Both the position numbers and the translations under genes were made by a program. Below are positions 7,643 through 16,269 of a DNA stretch of 64,000 nucleotides, piece by piece; the stretch's first letter is position 1, and every line of letters begins with the position of its first letter. Below the pieces are notes generated by a model. That model did no database searches. It was not told where the DNA came from and saw only the letters and a program-made list of their open reading frames with translations. The stretch comes from Armatimonadota bacterium (GTDB lineage Bacteria; Armatimonadota; Zipacnadia; JAUWAU01), in assembly GCA_030601885.1 (NCBI GenBank), contig JAUWAU010000020.1, forward strand, positions 1-64,000, written 5' to 3'.

Positions 7643-10090
7643 ATGCGGAAGTTGGTTTGGGTGGTTTGTGGTGTATCAGTGCTCATACTCATCGCGGCAG
7701 CGCCGGTAGCGATCTGGCTGCGCGCGAGGGGCTCCGGCAGGTGGCTCGGCGGGCTGACCGGCGTCTCAGCGACCCGCGCGAGCCAACCGGGCGAGGTGCC
7801 GAAACCGACGTGGAAGTCCGACCCAGAAGCCCTCGCGGCCGCCGGGCTGCCCGATCCGAGCAAGGCGACGCTGGGGCTGGCTGCCGTAGATGCCAAGGGG
7901 ACGCCCGTTGGCGTGCGCAGCATACTGCCATGGATGGTCGGTGAGCCGAACGAGAAGGCCACCTGCGATGTTGGCACCATGTTGGCACAGGAGCTGGACT
8001 TGCGCGTCAGCAGCTTGCCACCGCTCTACAACGCCGTGGGCAGGAACTCGATATCCAGCTTCTCCCACGCGGCGGACTACGACGGAGAGGGCCTCGAAGC
8101 CGAGCGAAAGGCAAGCCTCCTCGCGGCGCAGCGACTCGGCCAGGACTGCGTGCTGCTGGGGCACGTCACGGGAAAGGCGGACAAGCTAACGGTCGAGGCC
8201 GAGCTGTACGATGTGGGAACCGGCGAGCCCGTCGGCGAGCCCTGGACGCTGACCGGGGATCCCGAGGGACTCTGCGCGCGCGACGGCGAGCTGCTTCAGG
8301 AGGCCCTACGTCGCGCCGAGGTGGACGTGGAGCCCGAGCAGCAGAAGTGGCTGCAGGCGCCGCTCACGACGAATGAGGAGGCCTTTCGGCTGGGGCTCGA
8401 CTACATCGCCGGCTCCGAAGATGGTGACGCCCTCCCCACAGCCCGGAAGCTCCTGGAGATCGCCCCCGAGTTCCTGCCATCGTATGGTTACCTCATTGGC
8501 GCTGAGCGCGTGTCCGGCTCGTGCATGAACGCGGCGCGAGCCATCCGAGCTGTCGTGGACAAAGGCAACGTGCAACCCCGCCAGCTCCTCACTGCCGTTC
8601 TGATCGCGACGGACTCCGGCGAGTGGGAGTGGGGCAATGATATGATAGCGCGCCACAAGGCCGTGCAGCCGAAATCCTTCCTCCGCTCCCGCCGAGCAAT
8701 AAGCCACTACTTGGCCCAAGGCAAGCATGAGACGGCCGTCGCCTACGCCGAAGAGCTCATCGAGCTCAATCCGCGCTCCGCCCTCGCCTGGTGGGTCCTG
8801 GGAAGTGCGGCACACAAGCGTGCCAGCACAGCCCGAGCGGGCAAGTACGTCGTACATATGGACCGCAAGCAGTACGCAGTCTTCGCCAGCGAAATGGAAC
8901 GCGCGGGCGTCGCCATCCCGCTGGCTGCCGAGATGGATCCCCTGAACCGGGGGCTTCTGGTGGCTCTGCTCGACGCTTACCGGGAGACCGGCGATCGCAC
9001 ACAGACCGAGAAAGTCTTCCAATACGTCCGGCAGCTCTATCCCACGGACCCGACCCCCTACAGCCCTATGCTGTGGCTTTACAGGAAGGGCTACTGGAAC
9101 AAGCCGGACAAGCTCGAAGCGCTGCGGAAGGAGCTCGACGAGTTCGAGCCGGAGACTGCCGCCGAGCGCTTCGAGCTCGGGCGGATCATGCACAAGAATA
9201 AGCGGCCCGCCGGTGTGAGGCGCATGCGCGAGGTGCTCAAGGAAGCCGGCACCACGTACTGGCCGCAGGCGCACGCGACTCTCGCGGGCATACTGGGCCG
9301 CGACGACAAGACAGCCGCCGAGGGCGAGAAGCACGCCCGCATTGCCCTCAGGCAGCGCTATTCGGAGTCGGCCCATCGCGCCCTCGTGGCCGCCTTGTCC
9401 AACCAAGACAAGCACGCGGAGGCCACAGAGGAGGCCGCGCGCTTCGTCAAGCACTTCCCGAAGGACGACGACGCCCACTGGATGCACGGCCAGGCGCTCC
9501 TTGCAGCGAAGGAGTATGTCCAGGCCGCCAAGGCCTTCGAGCGGGCGCACGCCATCGAGAGGCGCCACATCGGCGCCGCCCGGCAATGCGTGCGCTCCTG
9601 GCTGGTGATCGGGAAGATCGAGCCGGCGAAGAAGAAGCTCTACGAGATGGAGCAGGACTCCCTGTACACCAAGCGCATCAAGGCCGTCCACTGGGCCAAC
9701 TACTTCCTCGCCGCCGGCGAGTACGACCACGCCCTCGAGTGGTACGACCGCGCGGCCAAGGAGACGCCGGGCGAGCTGGCCGTGAAGTTGAACCGGGGAT
9801 ACTGTTATTTGTGCATGGGGGATTACCGAACGGCCCGCAAGATATGGCGGAAGTACGGGCCGCCGGAGGGGCAAGACACCGAGTACGACCTCGATATGGC
9901 CTTCTGCGATCTCATGGCAGGTGAGAAGGCGTCGGCGGTGCGGCGATATCGCAAGATCAAAGCGCGCGACCCGGAATTCTGCAAGCCGGAGAATCTGCGA
10001 TACCGCTTCATGCCGCCGCGGTGCATTGAGCTGGTGAAAACGCTCGACAAGCTCAGCGCTGCAGAGGAGGCCAAGGCTTCCGCCCAATGA
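7643..10090 (+). CDS. Membrane-anchored TPR-repeat protein
   Basis: An 815-residue protein with an N-terminal signal anchor (LVWVVCGVSVLILIAAAPVAIWL, residues 4-26), so most of it probably lies outside the cytoplasm. Residues ~95-210 form an alpha/beta region resembling the domain that precedes TPR arrays in many such proteins (RLGQDCVLLGHVTGK, VEAELYDVGTGEPVG). From ~240 to the end are tetratricopeptide-like helix pairs, for example SALAWWVLGSAAHKRAS, DDAHWMHGQALLAAKEYVQA and GELAVKLNRGYCYLCMGDYR. It is probably a scaffold or interaction protein; no enzymatic motif is visible. AGGGGGG precedes the ATG by about 7 nt. A hairpin at 10104-10128 follows. Confidence 0.8.
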   Translation: MRKLVWVVCGVSVLILIAAAPVAIWLRARGSGRWLGGLTGVSATRASQPGEVPKPTWKSDPEALAAAGLPDPSKATLGLAAVDAKGTPVGVRSILPWMVGEPNEKATCDVGTMLAQELDLRVSSLPPLYNAVGRNSISSFSHAADYDGEGLEAERKASLLAAQRLGQDCVLLGHVTGKADKLTVEAELYDVGTGEPVGEPWTLTGDPEGLCARDGELLQEALRRAEVDVEPEQQKWLQAPLTTNEEAFRLGLDYIAGSEDGDALPTARKLLEIAPEFLPSYGYLIGAERVSGSCMNAARAIRAVVDKGNVQPRQLLTAVLIATDSGEWEWGNDMIARHKAVQPKSFLRSRRAISHYLAQGKHETAVAYAEELIELNPRSALAWWVLGSAAHKRASTARAGKYVVHMDRKQYAVFASEMERAGVAIPLAAEMDPLNRGLLVALLDAYRETGDRTQTEKVFQYVRQLYPTDPTPYSPMLWLYRKGYWNKPDKLEALRKELDEFEPETAAERFELGRIMHKNKRPAGVRRMREVLKEAGTTYWPQAHATLAGILGRDDKTAAEGEKHARIALRQRYSESAHRALVAALSNQDKHAEATEEAARFVKHFPKDDDAHWMHGQALLAAKEYVQAAKAFERAHAIERRHIGAARQCVRSWLVIGKIEPAKKKLYEMEQDSLYTKRIKAVHWANYFLAAGEYDHALEWYDRAAKETPGELAVKLNRGYCYLCMGDYRTARKIWRKYGPPEGQDTEYDLDMAFCDLMAGEKASAVRRYRKIKARDPEFCKPENLRYRFMPPRCIELVKTLDKLSAAEEAKASAQ

Positions 10091-10103
10091 GCCCAGAGCG
10101 GCG

Positions 10104-10128
10104 GGGCACCGTCGGCCGGCCGGTGCCC
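10104..10128. terminator. Hairpin between convergent genes
   Basis: An 8-bp perfect stem (GGGCACCG with CGGTGCCC, 9-nt loop) lies between two convergent stop codons. It lacks a U tract, so it may be a bidirectional or factor-dependent end. Confidence 0.5.
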
Positions 10129-12324
10129 TCAGTCGAGGACGAGCTGCGCATATCCAGTTGGATCGGGCCGATACACGACGCAGTACCTGCCGTCCGGTTC
10201 CGGACTCAGCGACGGCCAGAGCAGGATTTCGTCCTTCGCCCGGTAGCGGCACAACTTCAGGCCCAGCCGTGAGCCGCTCCCGACTCCCGGCATCTCGAGA
10301 CTGGCAAACGGGATGGCCACCTCGAGCACCCACTTATCGCCCTCCGTCCGCGACCGCCCGTACCAGCCCGCCGGCGGGTCCCACTCCCGCTCGAACTGCC
10401 TCGCGTCGTACGTCCGCCCGCTGGTATGCACGATGAAGTGGTACCAGGGCTTCTCGCCCCACTCGGCCGACAGGTACATCTCCACCGAGCCGTGCCCCCA
10501 CCGCTCTGGCTCCGTCCCCTCCTGGAACGGCCGAATGCTCCGCGGATTCGGCTCATCCGAGACGACCCTCAGATACAACCGCGCCCCATCGTGCACTACC
10601 CGCGCATCCGCCTCCTTATCCGCCGCCTTCCGCCAACTCCCCTGCATCACGAACGGCAGCAGGCGGGGCGCGCGCTGCCAGGCGTCTGCCACAGGGAACT
10701 GCCCCGCCGCGACTCCTGCTGCGATGCGCGGCACCGTGACCTTCGCTGGGGGACCGACGTCCGGCGGCTTCGGAGGCTGAAGCTCTGTAATCGGCGAGGA
10801 CGGGATTGGCTCAGCAACGACACGTTGACGCATGCGAACCTGCAGCCGGACCTCCGCAGTGCCCGTCATTCCCCTGTCGTCCATCGCGACCAGCGTTGCC
10901 ACATACTCGCCGGGCGCTCTGTAGGACTGCGTGGTCGTCTGCCCCACCCCGGACTGTCCGTCGCCGAAGTCCCATGTGTATGAGACGATCTTGCCGTCCA
11001 GATCGCTTGCCTTGCCGTCGAAGGTCACCTCGTTTGACGTGCCCTCGGCGCTCGCCGACGGCGTCGGTCGAGCATTGGTGAAGTCCTCAGGGACGCCGTT
11101 CATCACGCCGGCATAGCCGGTGCCGTCGAGCACCGTTCGGATGATACCCGCATCGATGGGATCCCGCGGCCACGCGCCGGCCTGTGCCAGGACCAGCTCT
11201 CTGGCTTCTTCCACGGTGTGCATCGCCACGGGCGGGGCGGGAAACGGTTGCTCTGCTCGAAGCCCCTCCTCCCACGGGCCGGAGATAGATTCATACTCCG
11301 GCGCTTCACCGAAGTGACCGGCGTCCGCCCATTCGTCGTGCTCGTCATCGGGCCGGTTCGGGCTGATGTTCCCCTCCAGGTAGAGCACCGACTTCTTGGT
11401 CATCGTTATGCAGAGCTTGCTCGGGTCTGTGCTCGGGCCCGGGAGGTAGAGATTGCGGACGAGATTGACGTGCGCGGCGAAGTCTATGGTGGTGGCGCCC
11501 ACGTTGTGCCAGTTGTAGATGATGTTGTTCCGCACGTCGATGATGGGATGGGGGTTGAGGAACGTCCGATCCGGAACTCGGCCCACGTTCCCGCCAATCC
11601 GCGGCGAGCGCGCCATGTTGTGGGGGATTAGATTGTGGTGCAGCGTGATCCGGTCCGTCCCCGCGCCATTGAGGAAGCCGTAGCCATGCGGGCCGTAGCC
11701 TTCGACGATGCACCACTGGAGCGTCATGTCGCTGCAGCTACCCCAGAAGTTCACGGTCTCGTCCCGAGCCCAAGTCAGCGAGCAGTGATCGATAAGGACG
11801 TCCGTACACCCGCTTAGCACCGTTATGCAGTCGGCGGCGGCGCGGCTGATGTAGCCGTTCTCGCGGATGCGCAGGTGACGCAGGATGATGTGGCTCGCGC
11901 CGCAGGCGATGGACACCTTCCCGCTGATCGTGATGCCGGGGCTCGGTGCAGAAGCGCCATCGACGGTCAGATAGGAGTACGGGCTGGGCCCAGGGGCTTC
12001 GCCGGCTTCTGTCCTGGCCCTCCACTGCTGTCGGAAGGGCTGTCCGATGCCGAGCGTGTCGCGCTTCAGCTCGATCGTGCCCGCGATCTTGAACTTCACG
12101 ATGCGTGGGCCCGGCGTATCCACAGCAGCCCGGAGGCTCCCCGGGCCATCGGCATTCAGGTTCGTTACCCATATGACCTTGCCATCCACGCCGCCCTTGG
12201 CCCGGGCCCCGAACCCCTCTGCCCCTGGCAACGTCGCTCCGCCTTGCTCCTGCGACCATGCCGCAGCTCCAAAGCATGCCGCCATCGAGATGCACAACAG
12301 GAATCGCCTCATCTGAAGCAACAT
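10129..12324 (-). CDS. Secreted pectate-lyase-like beta-helix protein with PKD and CBM9-like domains
   Basis: The ATG at 12324 was chosen because GAGGAAGG lies 7 nt upstream; the open frame upstream of it is heptad repeat. A signal peptide (MRRFLLCISMAACFGAAAWS) follows. Next is a polysaccharide lyase 1-type beta-helix, with LPGAEGFGARAKGG, GSLRAAVDTPGPRIVKF and coils such as ADCITVLSGCTDVLIDHCSLTW. Further on are a PKD-like domain (YTWDFGDGQSGVG) and a C-terminal CBM9-like module (ADARVVHDGARLYLRVVSDE, WYHFIVHTSGRTYDARQ). It probably cleaves or binds pectin outside the cell and fits the PcRGLX-like gene at 3014-6202. Catalytic residues were not assigned. Confidence 0.85.
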   Translation of the reverse strand: MLLQMRRFLLCISMAACFGAAAWSQEQGGATLPGAEGFGARAKGGVDGKVIWVTNLNADGPGSLRAAVDTPGPRIVKFKIAGTIELKRDTLGIGQPFRQQWRARTEAGEAPGPSPYSYLTVDGASAPSPGITISGKVSIACGASHIILRHLRIRENGYISRAAADCITVLSGCTDVLIDHCSLTWARDETVNFWGSCSDMTLQWCIVEGYGPHGYGFLNGAGTDRITLHHNLIPHNMARSPRIGGNVGRVPDRTFLNPHPIIDVRNNIIYNWHNVGATTIDFAAHVNLVRNLYLPGPSTDPSKLCITMTKKSVLYLEGNISPNRPDDEHDEWADAGHFGEAPEYESISGPWEEGLRAEQPFPAPPVAMHTVEEARELVLAQAGAWPRDPIDAGIIRTVLDGTGYAGVMNGVPEDFTNARPTPSASAEGTSNEVTFDGKASDLDGKIVSYTWDFGDGQSGVGQTTTQSYRAPGEYVATLVAMDDRGMTGTAEVRLQVRMRQRVVAEPIPSSPITELQPPKPPDVGPPAKVTVPRIAAGVAAGQFPVADAWQRAPRLLPFVMQGSWRKAADKEADARVVHDGARLYLRVVSDEPNPRSIRPFQEGTEPERWGHGSVEMYLSAEWGEKPWYHFIVHTSGRTYDARQFEREWDPPAGWYGRSRTEGDKWVLEVAIPFASLEMPGVGSGSRLGLKLCRYRAKDEILLWPSLSPEPDGRYCVVYRPDPTGYAQLVLD

Positions 12325-12346
12325 AAGAGCACCTTCCTCGGCGCGC

Positions 12347-12381
12347 CTCACTGGCCACTGGCCACTGACAACTGATAACTG
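12347..12381 (-). repeat. CAGT-type heptad array overlapping a CDS end
   Basis: Minus-strand units are CAGTTAT, CAGTTGT, CAGTGGC twice, CAGTGAG. They encode the last residues YQLSVASGQ of the glycosyltransferase, and the last unit supplies its TGA stop. Confidence 0.85.
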
Positions 12382-13634
12382 GCCTCCGGCCACCGGTTAT
12401 TCACCACGGCCTCGTAGACGCCTTCCACCACGGCGAACTCGTGCTCCTGCGTGTAGCAGGCGAGGACCTTCTCGCGGCCTGCCTGGCCCAGCTTCGCTGC
12501 AAGCGCCGGGTCGCGGATCAGCTCCTTGATGCTCTCGGCCAGCTCCCCGGCATCATCAAACTCCACCAGCCGGCCGTCAACGCCATCCTCGATGAGCTCT
12601 TGCACTCCGCCCGCCCGCGCGCCTATGACGGGCTTGCCGTAGAACCAGGCTTCCAGGTACACCAGCCCGAAGGCATCGGCACGTGAGGGCATGGCCATGA
12701 GCGTCGCGGCCGCGAGGGCATCCCGCTTCTCTGCCTCGCTCACAAAGCCGAGATCGAAAAAGCGATCCCCGGGCAGGTCGCCCTGGCCGGCCATGTAATC
12801 CCTGAAGCACGGCATGCTGGGGCCGAGCATCACCAGGCATGCGGGGTCTCCGTCCGCCCACAGGCGTTTCATGGCCTCAACAACCGTCGCCGAGCCCTTC
12901 GCCACGGCCTTCGTGGCGATGTGCAGCACAATGGGGCCATCAATGCCGTGCTTCTGGCGGAACCGCCCGGCGTCGCCGCCGGAGAGCCCCTCCGGATCGA
13001 TCCCTAATGGCAGCACAACGGTGCGCTCCGGCGCCGCTCCGTGGGCTATGGCGTAGTCAGCCTCGGCCGGGCTCAGGACGAAGATGGCCGCGCTCCCACG
13101 GAGCATCTCGGCCTGATGCGCCCGGCCAAAGAATCGCTTCACCTCGGCGTCGTCGGCGTCGCCGCGGCCGAAGTGTATCAAAGGGGTCAGAAGAAAAGGG
13201 ATGCCGCATCGCTCGGCCGCCCGGAACGCCGGCCACAACAGGCTGTCCAGCGGGAAGCTGGCCGCGTGGATGATGTCGGGCACGACATCGCGCTCAAGCC
13301 TGGGCCGCCACAACCCCGGCACGAGCGGCGATGGCGGATCGAAGTACGCCTTCAACCCACCAGGCAGACACAGTGCCAGCAGACGAGCCGCCTTCCAGTG
13401 AAACGGCAGATGCCGCACGGCGAATCGCTGCACGTCCACGCCGTCGATCCTCTCGGAGCCCGGTGCCACGTGCATCTTGCGGCGGTCCCAGAAGTACTCC
13501 CCCTCAGCGGCATTCGTCGTCCACACGCGCACGCTGTGGCCGCGCCGGGCGAAACGGACGGACAGATCCCGCATGTAGCGCGGGCCTCCCCCCATGCGTT
13601 CCTCGTACGATTGGACGACGTGAAGGATGTTCAT
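12348..13634 (-). CDS. GT4-family glycosyltransferase
   Basis: A 428-residue GT-B fold enzyme that transfers a sugar from a nucleotide donor. The N-terminal acceptor domain starts MNILHVVQSYEERMGGGPRYMRDLSVRFARRGH, with the GGP loop typical of GT4. The C-terminal donor domain has IVLHIATKAVAKG, FFDLGFVSEAEKRDALAAA, MPSRADAFGLVYLEAWFYG and GGVQELIEDGVDG. The DAFGLVYLEA stretch holds the first part of the E-x7-E motif. Donor and acceptor are unknown; cell-surface polysaccharide synthesis is likely. The final nine residues are encoded by a heptad repeat array, so the native C-terminus has been replaced or extended. Confidence 0.88.
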   Translation of the reverse strand: MNILHVVQSYEERMGGGPRYMRDLSVRFARRGHSVRVWTTNAAEGEYFWDRRKMHVAPGSERIDGVDVQRFAVRHLPFHWKAARLLALCLPGGLKAYFDPPSPLVPGLWRPRLERDVVPDIIHAASFPLDSLLWPAFRAAERCGIPFLLTPLIHFGRGDADDAEVKRFFGRAHQAEMLRGSAAIFVLSPAEADYAIAHGAAPERTVVLPLGIDPEGLSGGDAGRFRQKHGIDGPIVLHIATKAVAKGSATVVEAMKRLWADGDPACLVMLGPSMPCFRDYMAGQGDLPGDRFFDLGFVSEAEKRDALAAATLMAMPSRADAFGLVYLEAWFYGKPVIGARAGGVQELIEDGVDGRLVEFDDAGELAESIKELIRDPALAAKLGQAGREKVLACYTQEHEFAVVEGVYEAVVNNRWPEASYQLSVASGQ

Positions 13635-13656
13635 GTGGCAGCCATCGACTCCACCG

Positions 13657-13691
13657 CAGTTGTTAGTTGTCAGTTATTAGTTCTGAGTCAA
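13657..13691 (+). repeat. CAGT-type heptad array (plus orientation)
   Basis: Units are CAGTTGT, TAGTTGT, CAGTTAT, TAGTTCT, GAGTCAA. It is inverted relative to the array at 13748-13782, 56 nt away. Confidence 0.7.
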
Positions 13692-13747
13692 CGGCGGACA
13701 GACCAGCTCGCCACATACCCGTGCAAGGCGCGCGCGATGAGAGGGCG

Positions 13748-13782
13748 TGGACTGACAACTAAGAACTGCCAACCGTCAACTA
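13748..13782 (-). repeat. CAGT-type heptad array supplying a TAG stop
   Basis: Minus-strand units, read away from the gene, are TAGTTGA, CGGTTGG, CAGTTCT, TAGTTGT, CAGTCCA. The TAG of the first unit is the stop codon of the phosphodiesterase gene. Confidence 0.75.
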
Positions 13783-15480
13783 CAAATACCCCAACTCCCG
13801 CAGCCGCTGCTCTATTCGGGCGCGATCAGCGTCGGACAGATCCGCGTCGTCCAGCGCCCGCGCGCTCAGGGGCGGCCCCACCATGGGTGGCTCGTTCCGG
13901 AGCAGGTCCGGCTGGATAAGGGGCTCCAGGAGCTTCCCCTCCATGTTCTCCGGTATGGGCAGGCCCAATAGATACAGCGCCAGGGGGGCGATGTCCGTCA
14001 CCGAGGCGCGCACCATCTCCTCGCTCGCCGCGATGCCCCGGCCCGCCGCCAGCAGGAGTCCGTCCCTGCGGTGAAAGCCCCGGTGCGGCAGGTCCCAGTG
14101 GCCCGGGGAGGCGCCGTCCACGGTGATCCGCTCCCCCGTGAAGGGATGCGTTGCGGTCACGGCGTCGCAGTGGATGCTCTCGTCAAACGTCACCACCAGA
14201 TCGGGGATGGACTCGCCGAAGGGCCCGGGGCAGGCTTCAGCGCCGGCTTCGACCTTCTTCACAACGCGACGTCCGCTGCGGGCCTCGGCGGCAGAATTGA
14301 GCATCTCTCGCAGCGCCTTCAGCGCTGTCTCCTGCTGCTGGCCGGGCTGCAGCGTTCCGCCCGGGCAGCGGCCAGCCAGGTGCAGCCATATCTCGCCCGT
14401 GCAGCCTCCCACGAGCGTGAAAGCGGCCGTCGAGTGCCAGTCCACCGTCCCCAGGAGCGACTCAGTGGCGCCGCGCCGACGCAGCTCCCTCGACAGCGGC
14501 CGGAAGCGGCGGCGCACACCCCACGGAATTCGCCGCGTCACGGCTTGTTTCACGCCGAGCAGGCGGCCTCTGATCCCGCCATCGGCCGGGGGCGCCTCGC
14601 GCAGCACCTGGAAGCCGGCGGCGACCAGCAATGCCCGCACGTGCCACGCAGCCGGCCGGCGCCCCCCGAGGCCATGGTCCGAGACCACGAGGACCGCCGT
14701 GTCGCGGCCCACTCGCCTCATAAGCGCACCGAGGCGCGCGTCGATCCGCTGGTAGACTCGACGCATGCCATCGCCGTGCCTGACGGCTGCAGCCGGATCG
14801 TGGTATGGGCTCTCGGTATCCATGAGGTGCCAGAAGTTGTGTCCCGCCTCGTCAGGTTCGTGAAGCACGGCGAAGACGAGGTCCCAGCTTTCCTGCTCGA
14901 GCCCGAATTCGATGAGGTCAAAGCCCCGATCCACGCCGGCCAGGAGCTGGCGCAGCGCGCGCCCGTACTTGCCTGTAATAACGGGAGCATCGTCGCCCCA
15001 CTTCTGCCCCCAGCCATACGGGCCGAACTGCCGGCGCAGTTCCCCGGCGAGCTCCGCCGGCCAGGCGAAGCCCTCGTGGCGGATCGAGGGCGCCAGAATG
15101 CCGGCCACGAGCCATCCGTTCACCGGGGTTGCCGGGAACGTCATCGGGACGCGCAGGATGCAGCACCGCCGGCCCGCATCACCCGCGAGCTCCCAGATGG
15201 TCGGCATGCGGCGACGCCTCGAGTCGGGGAGCAGCAGCGTATGGGTGGCCGGAACGTACTCGACGAAGTTGAACAAGCCGTGCTGCCCCGGGCCGACGCC
15301 CGTGGCCATCGAGGTCCAAGCCGACGGCGTCACGGAGTTGACAGATGACCGCAGCAGCCCAAAGCTCCCGGCGCGGCGCAGCGCAGCAAAGGCGGGCAGC
15401 TCGCCGGCCGCAATCCACTGCTGGATCAGATCCGGCGCCATGCCGTCCAGCCCAAGAATGAGCACGCGACGCCTATTCAT
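13780..15480 (-). CDS. Alkaline-phosphatase-superfamily protein (type I phosphodiesterase/nucleotide pyrophosphatase-like)
   Basis: The ATG at 15480 was chosen because the conserved domain begins here (MNRRRVLILGLDGMAPDLI); the in-frame upstream stretch lacks conservation. Metal-site motifs are LGLDGM, the nucleophile region SVTPSAWTSMATG, HEPDEAGHNFWHLMD, VVSDHGLGG and, near the end, GASPGHWDLPHRGFH. This is the arrangement of the large AP-superfamily phosphodiesterases of about 550 residues found in many environmental bacteria. No signal peptide is visible, so it is probably cytoplasmic. The substrate is unknown. The stop codon TAG is the first three bases of a heptad unit. Confidence 0.85.
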   Translation of the reverse strand: MNRRRVLILGLDGMAPDLIQQWIAAGELPAFAALRRAGSFGLLRSSVNSVTPSAWTSMATGVGPGQHGLFNFVEYVPATHTLLLPDSRRRRMPTIWELAGDAGRRCCILRVPMTFPATPVNGWLVAGILAPSIRHEGFAWPAELAGELRRQFGPYGWGQKWGDDAPVITGKYGRALRQLLAGVDRGFDLIEFGLEQESWDLVFAVLHEPDEAGHNFWHLMDTESPYHDPAAAVRHGDGMRRVYQRIDARLGALMRRVGRDTAVLVVSDHGLGGRRPAAWHVRALLVAAGFQVLREAPPADGGIRGRLLGVKQAVTRRIPWGVRRRFRPLSRELRRRGATESLLGTVDWHSTAAFTLVGGCTGEIWLHLAGRCPGGTLQPGQQQETALKALREMLNSAAEARSGRRVVKKVEAGAEACPGPFGESIPDLVVTFDESIHCDAVTATHPFTGERITVDGASPGHWDLPHRGFHRRDGLLLAAGRGIAASEEMVRASVTDIAPLALYLLGLPIPENMEGKLLEPLIQPDLLRNEPPMVGPPLSARALDDADLSDADRARIEQRLRELGYL

Positions 15481-15624
15481 CGTATAGCCTGCCGACCGCG
15501 CCCTGAGGCATCCGTCCACAATAGATTCTCGGATCTTCGCTCGGAGGCCTGCAGCGCCGGAGGCGCAGAAGTGCGCCCCGGGCCGTAACCGCCTGCTCCT
15601 CACCGCCATCCCCACACAACAAAC

Positions 15625-15646
15625 GGGGCGCCCGATCGGACGCCCC
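15625..15646 (-). terminator. Rho-independent-like terminator
   Basis: GGGGCG and CGCCCC arms enclose a second self-complementary core (CCGATCGG). Read on the minus strand it is followed by GTTTGTTGTG. It lies 36 nt past the stop of the 74-residue gene. Confidence 0.55.
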
Positions 15647-15681
15647 AGTATGGCGTGTGTACGCAGCAAGTCGTTGCGCCG

Positions 15682-15906
15682 CTATCGCGCTGCGCGATTC
15701 AACTTGTCCATGCAGTTCAGCAGGAGGCTCCGCACCCGAAAGTACGCATCCGACTGACTCATCTCCTCATTGATCACCAAGTCGCTGACGACGTCCGGTG
15801 CCGCGGCGGGGCGCCGGATCAGGCGCTGCAGCATCGCCGCGTCCCTGGGCGAGAGGTCGGCTTTGAGCTCGAAATAACCGTAGCGTTCTTCTGTGTAGCG
15901 TGCCAT
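15682..15906 (-). CDS. Small conserved-looking protein of unknown function
   Basis: A 74-residue charged, mostly helical protein (MARYTEERYGYFELKADLSP, NEEMSQSDAYFRVRSLLLN). I do not recognise a family. The much longer open frame upstream is antisense to the URO-D gene, so the ATG at 15906 is preferred; it has a weak GGTGGG about 8 nt upstream. A terminator-like hairpin follows the gene. It has no membrane segment or cysteine pair; a small regulatory or DNA-binding role is possible but unsupported. Confidence 0.55.
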   Translation of the reverse strand: MARYTEERYGYFELKADLSPRDAAMLQRLIRRPAAAPDVVSDLVINEEMSQSDAYFRVRSLLLNCMDKLNRAAR

Positions 15907-16269
15907 CGTAGATCCCACCACTTGCGTGCAATTTTGCCCTCCCGCATCTACAGACGCGCGGCGGCGCGGAATTGTTGCGTTGGATGATGAAAAAGTGACA
16001 CGGATCACGCCGGGCGATCGCGGGCGACCGGTGACAGTTCTATACCCGACAAGGGGCGCGGCGAAACCGTGGTCGTCGTTGGGAAGGAGCAGGTGCCGGG
16101 GGCTGGTTCGGGAAACGAAATTCGGAGCAGCCATCATGTTCCGTTGGGACACCCGGAAACGATGAAGATGTGCATGGGCTGTGACCCACCGGAGCGAGCC
16201 GCTCCGGCTACAAAGGGTAGGCGGAGGGCTAAATCTTCGGGACAGACCATACGAAGGACGGTGAGGCTC
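15907..16269 (+). other. ~360-nt gap upstream of the URO-D gene, possibly structured
   Basis: No gene is recognised between the divergent 74-residue gene and the URO-D gene. The stretch has local self-complementarity (GGAGCG-AGC-CGCTCC at 16192-16206) and A-rich single-stranded-looking bases near the end. A long GC-rich leader could hold a cis-regulatory RNA, but it does not match a class I can name. Confidence 0.35.

Noticed and set aside
12325-12393. N-terminal extension of the pectate-lyase-like protein
   Set aside because: The 23 extra codons are heptad repeat; the ATG at 12324 has a proper ribosome-binding site and signal peptide.
16060-16130. Cobalamin-riboswitch-like GGGAA...GGTG bases upstream of URO-D
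   Set aside because: The B12 box and the other conserved cores are missing, so the match is probably chance.
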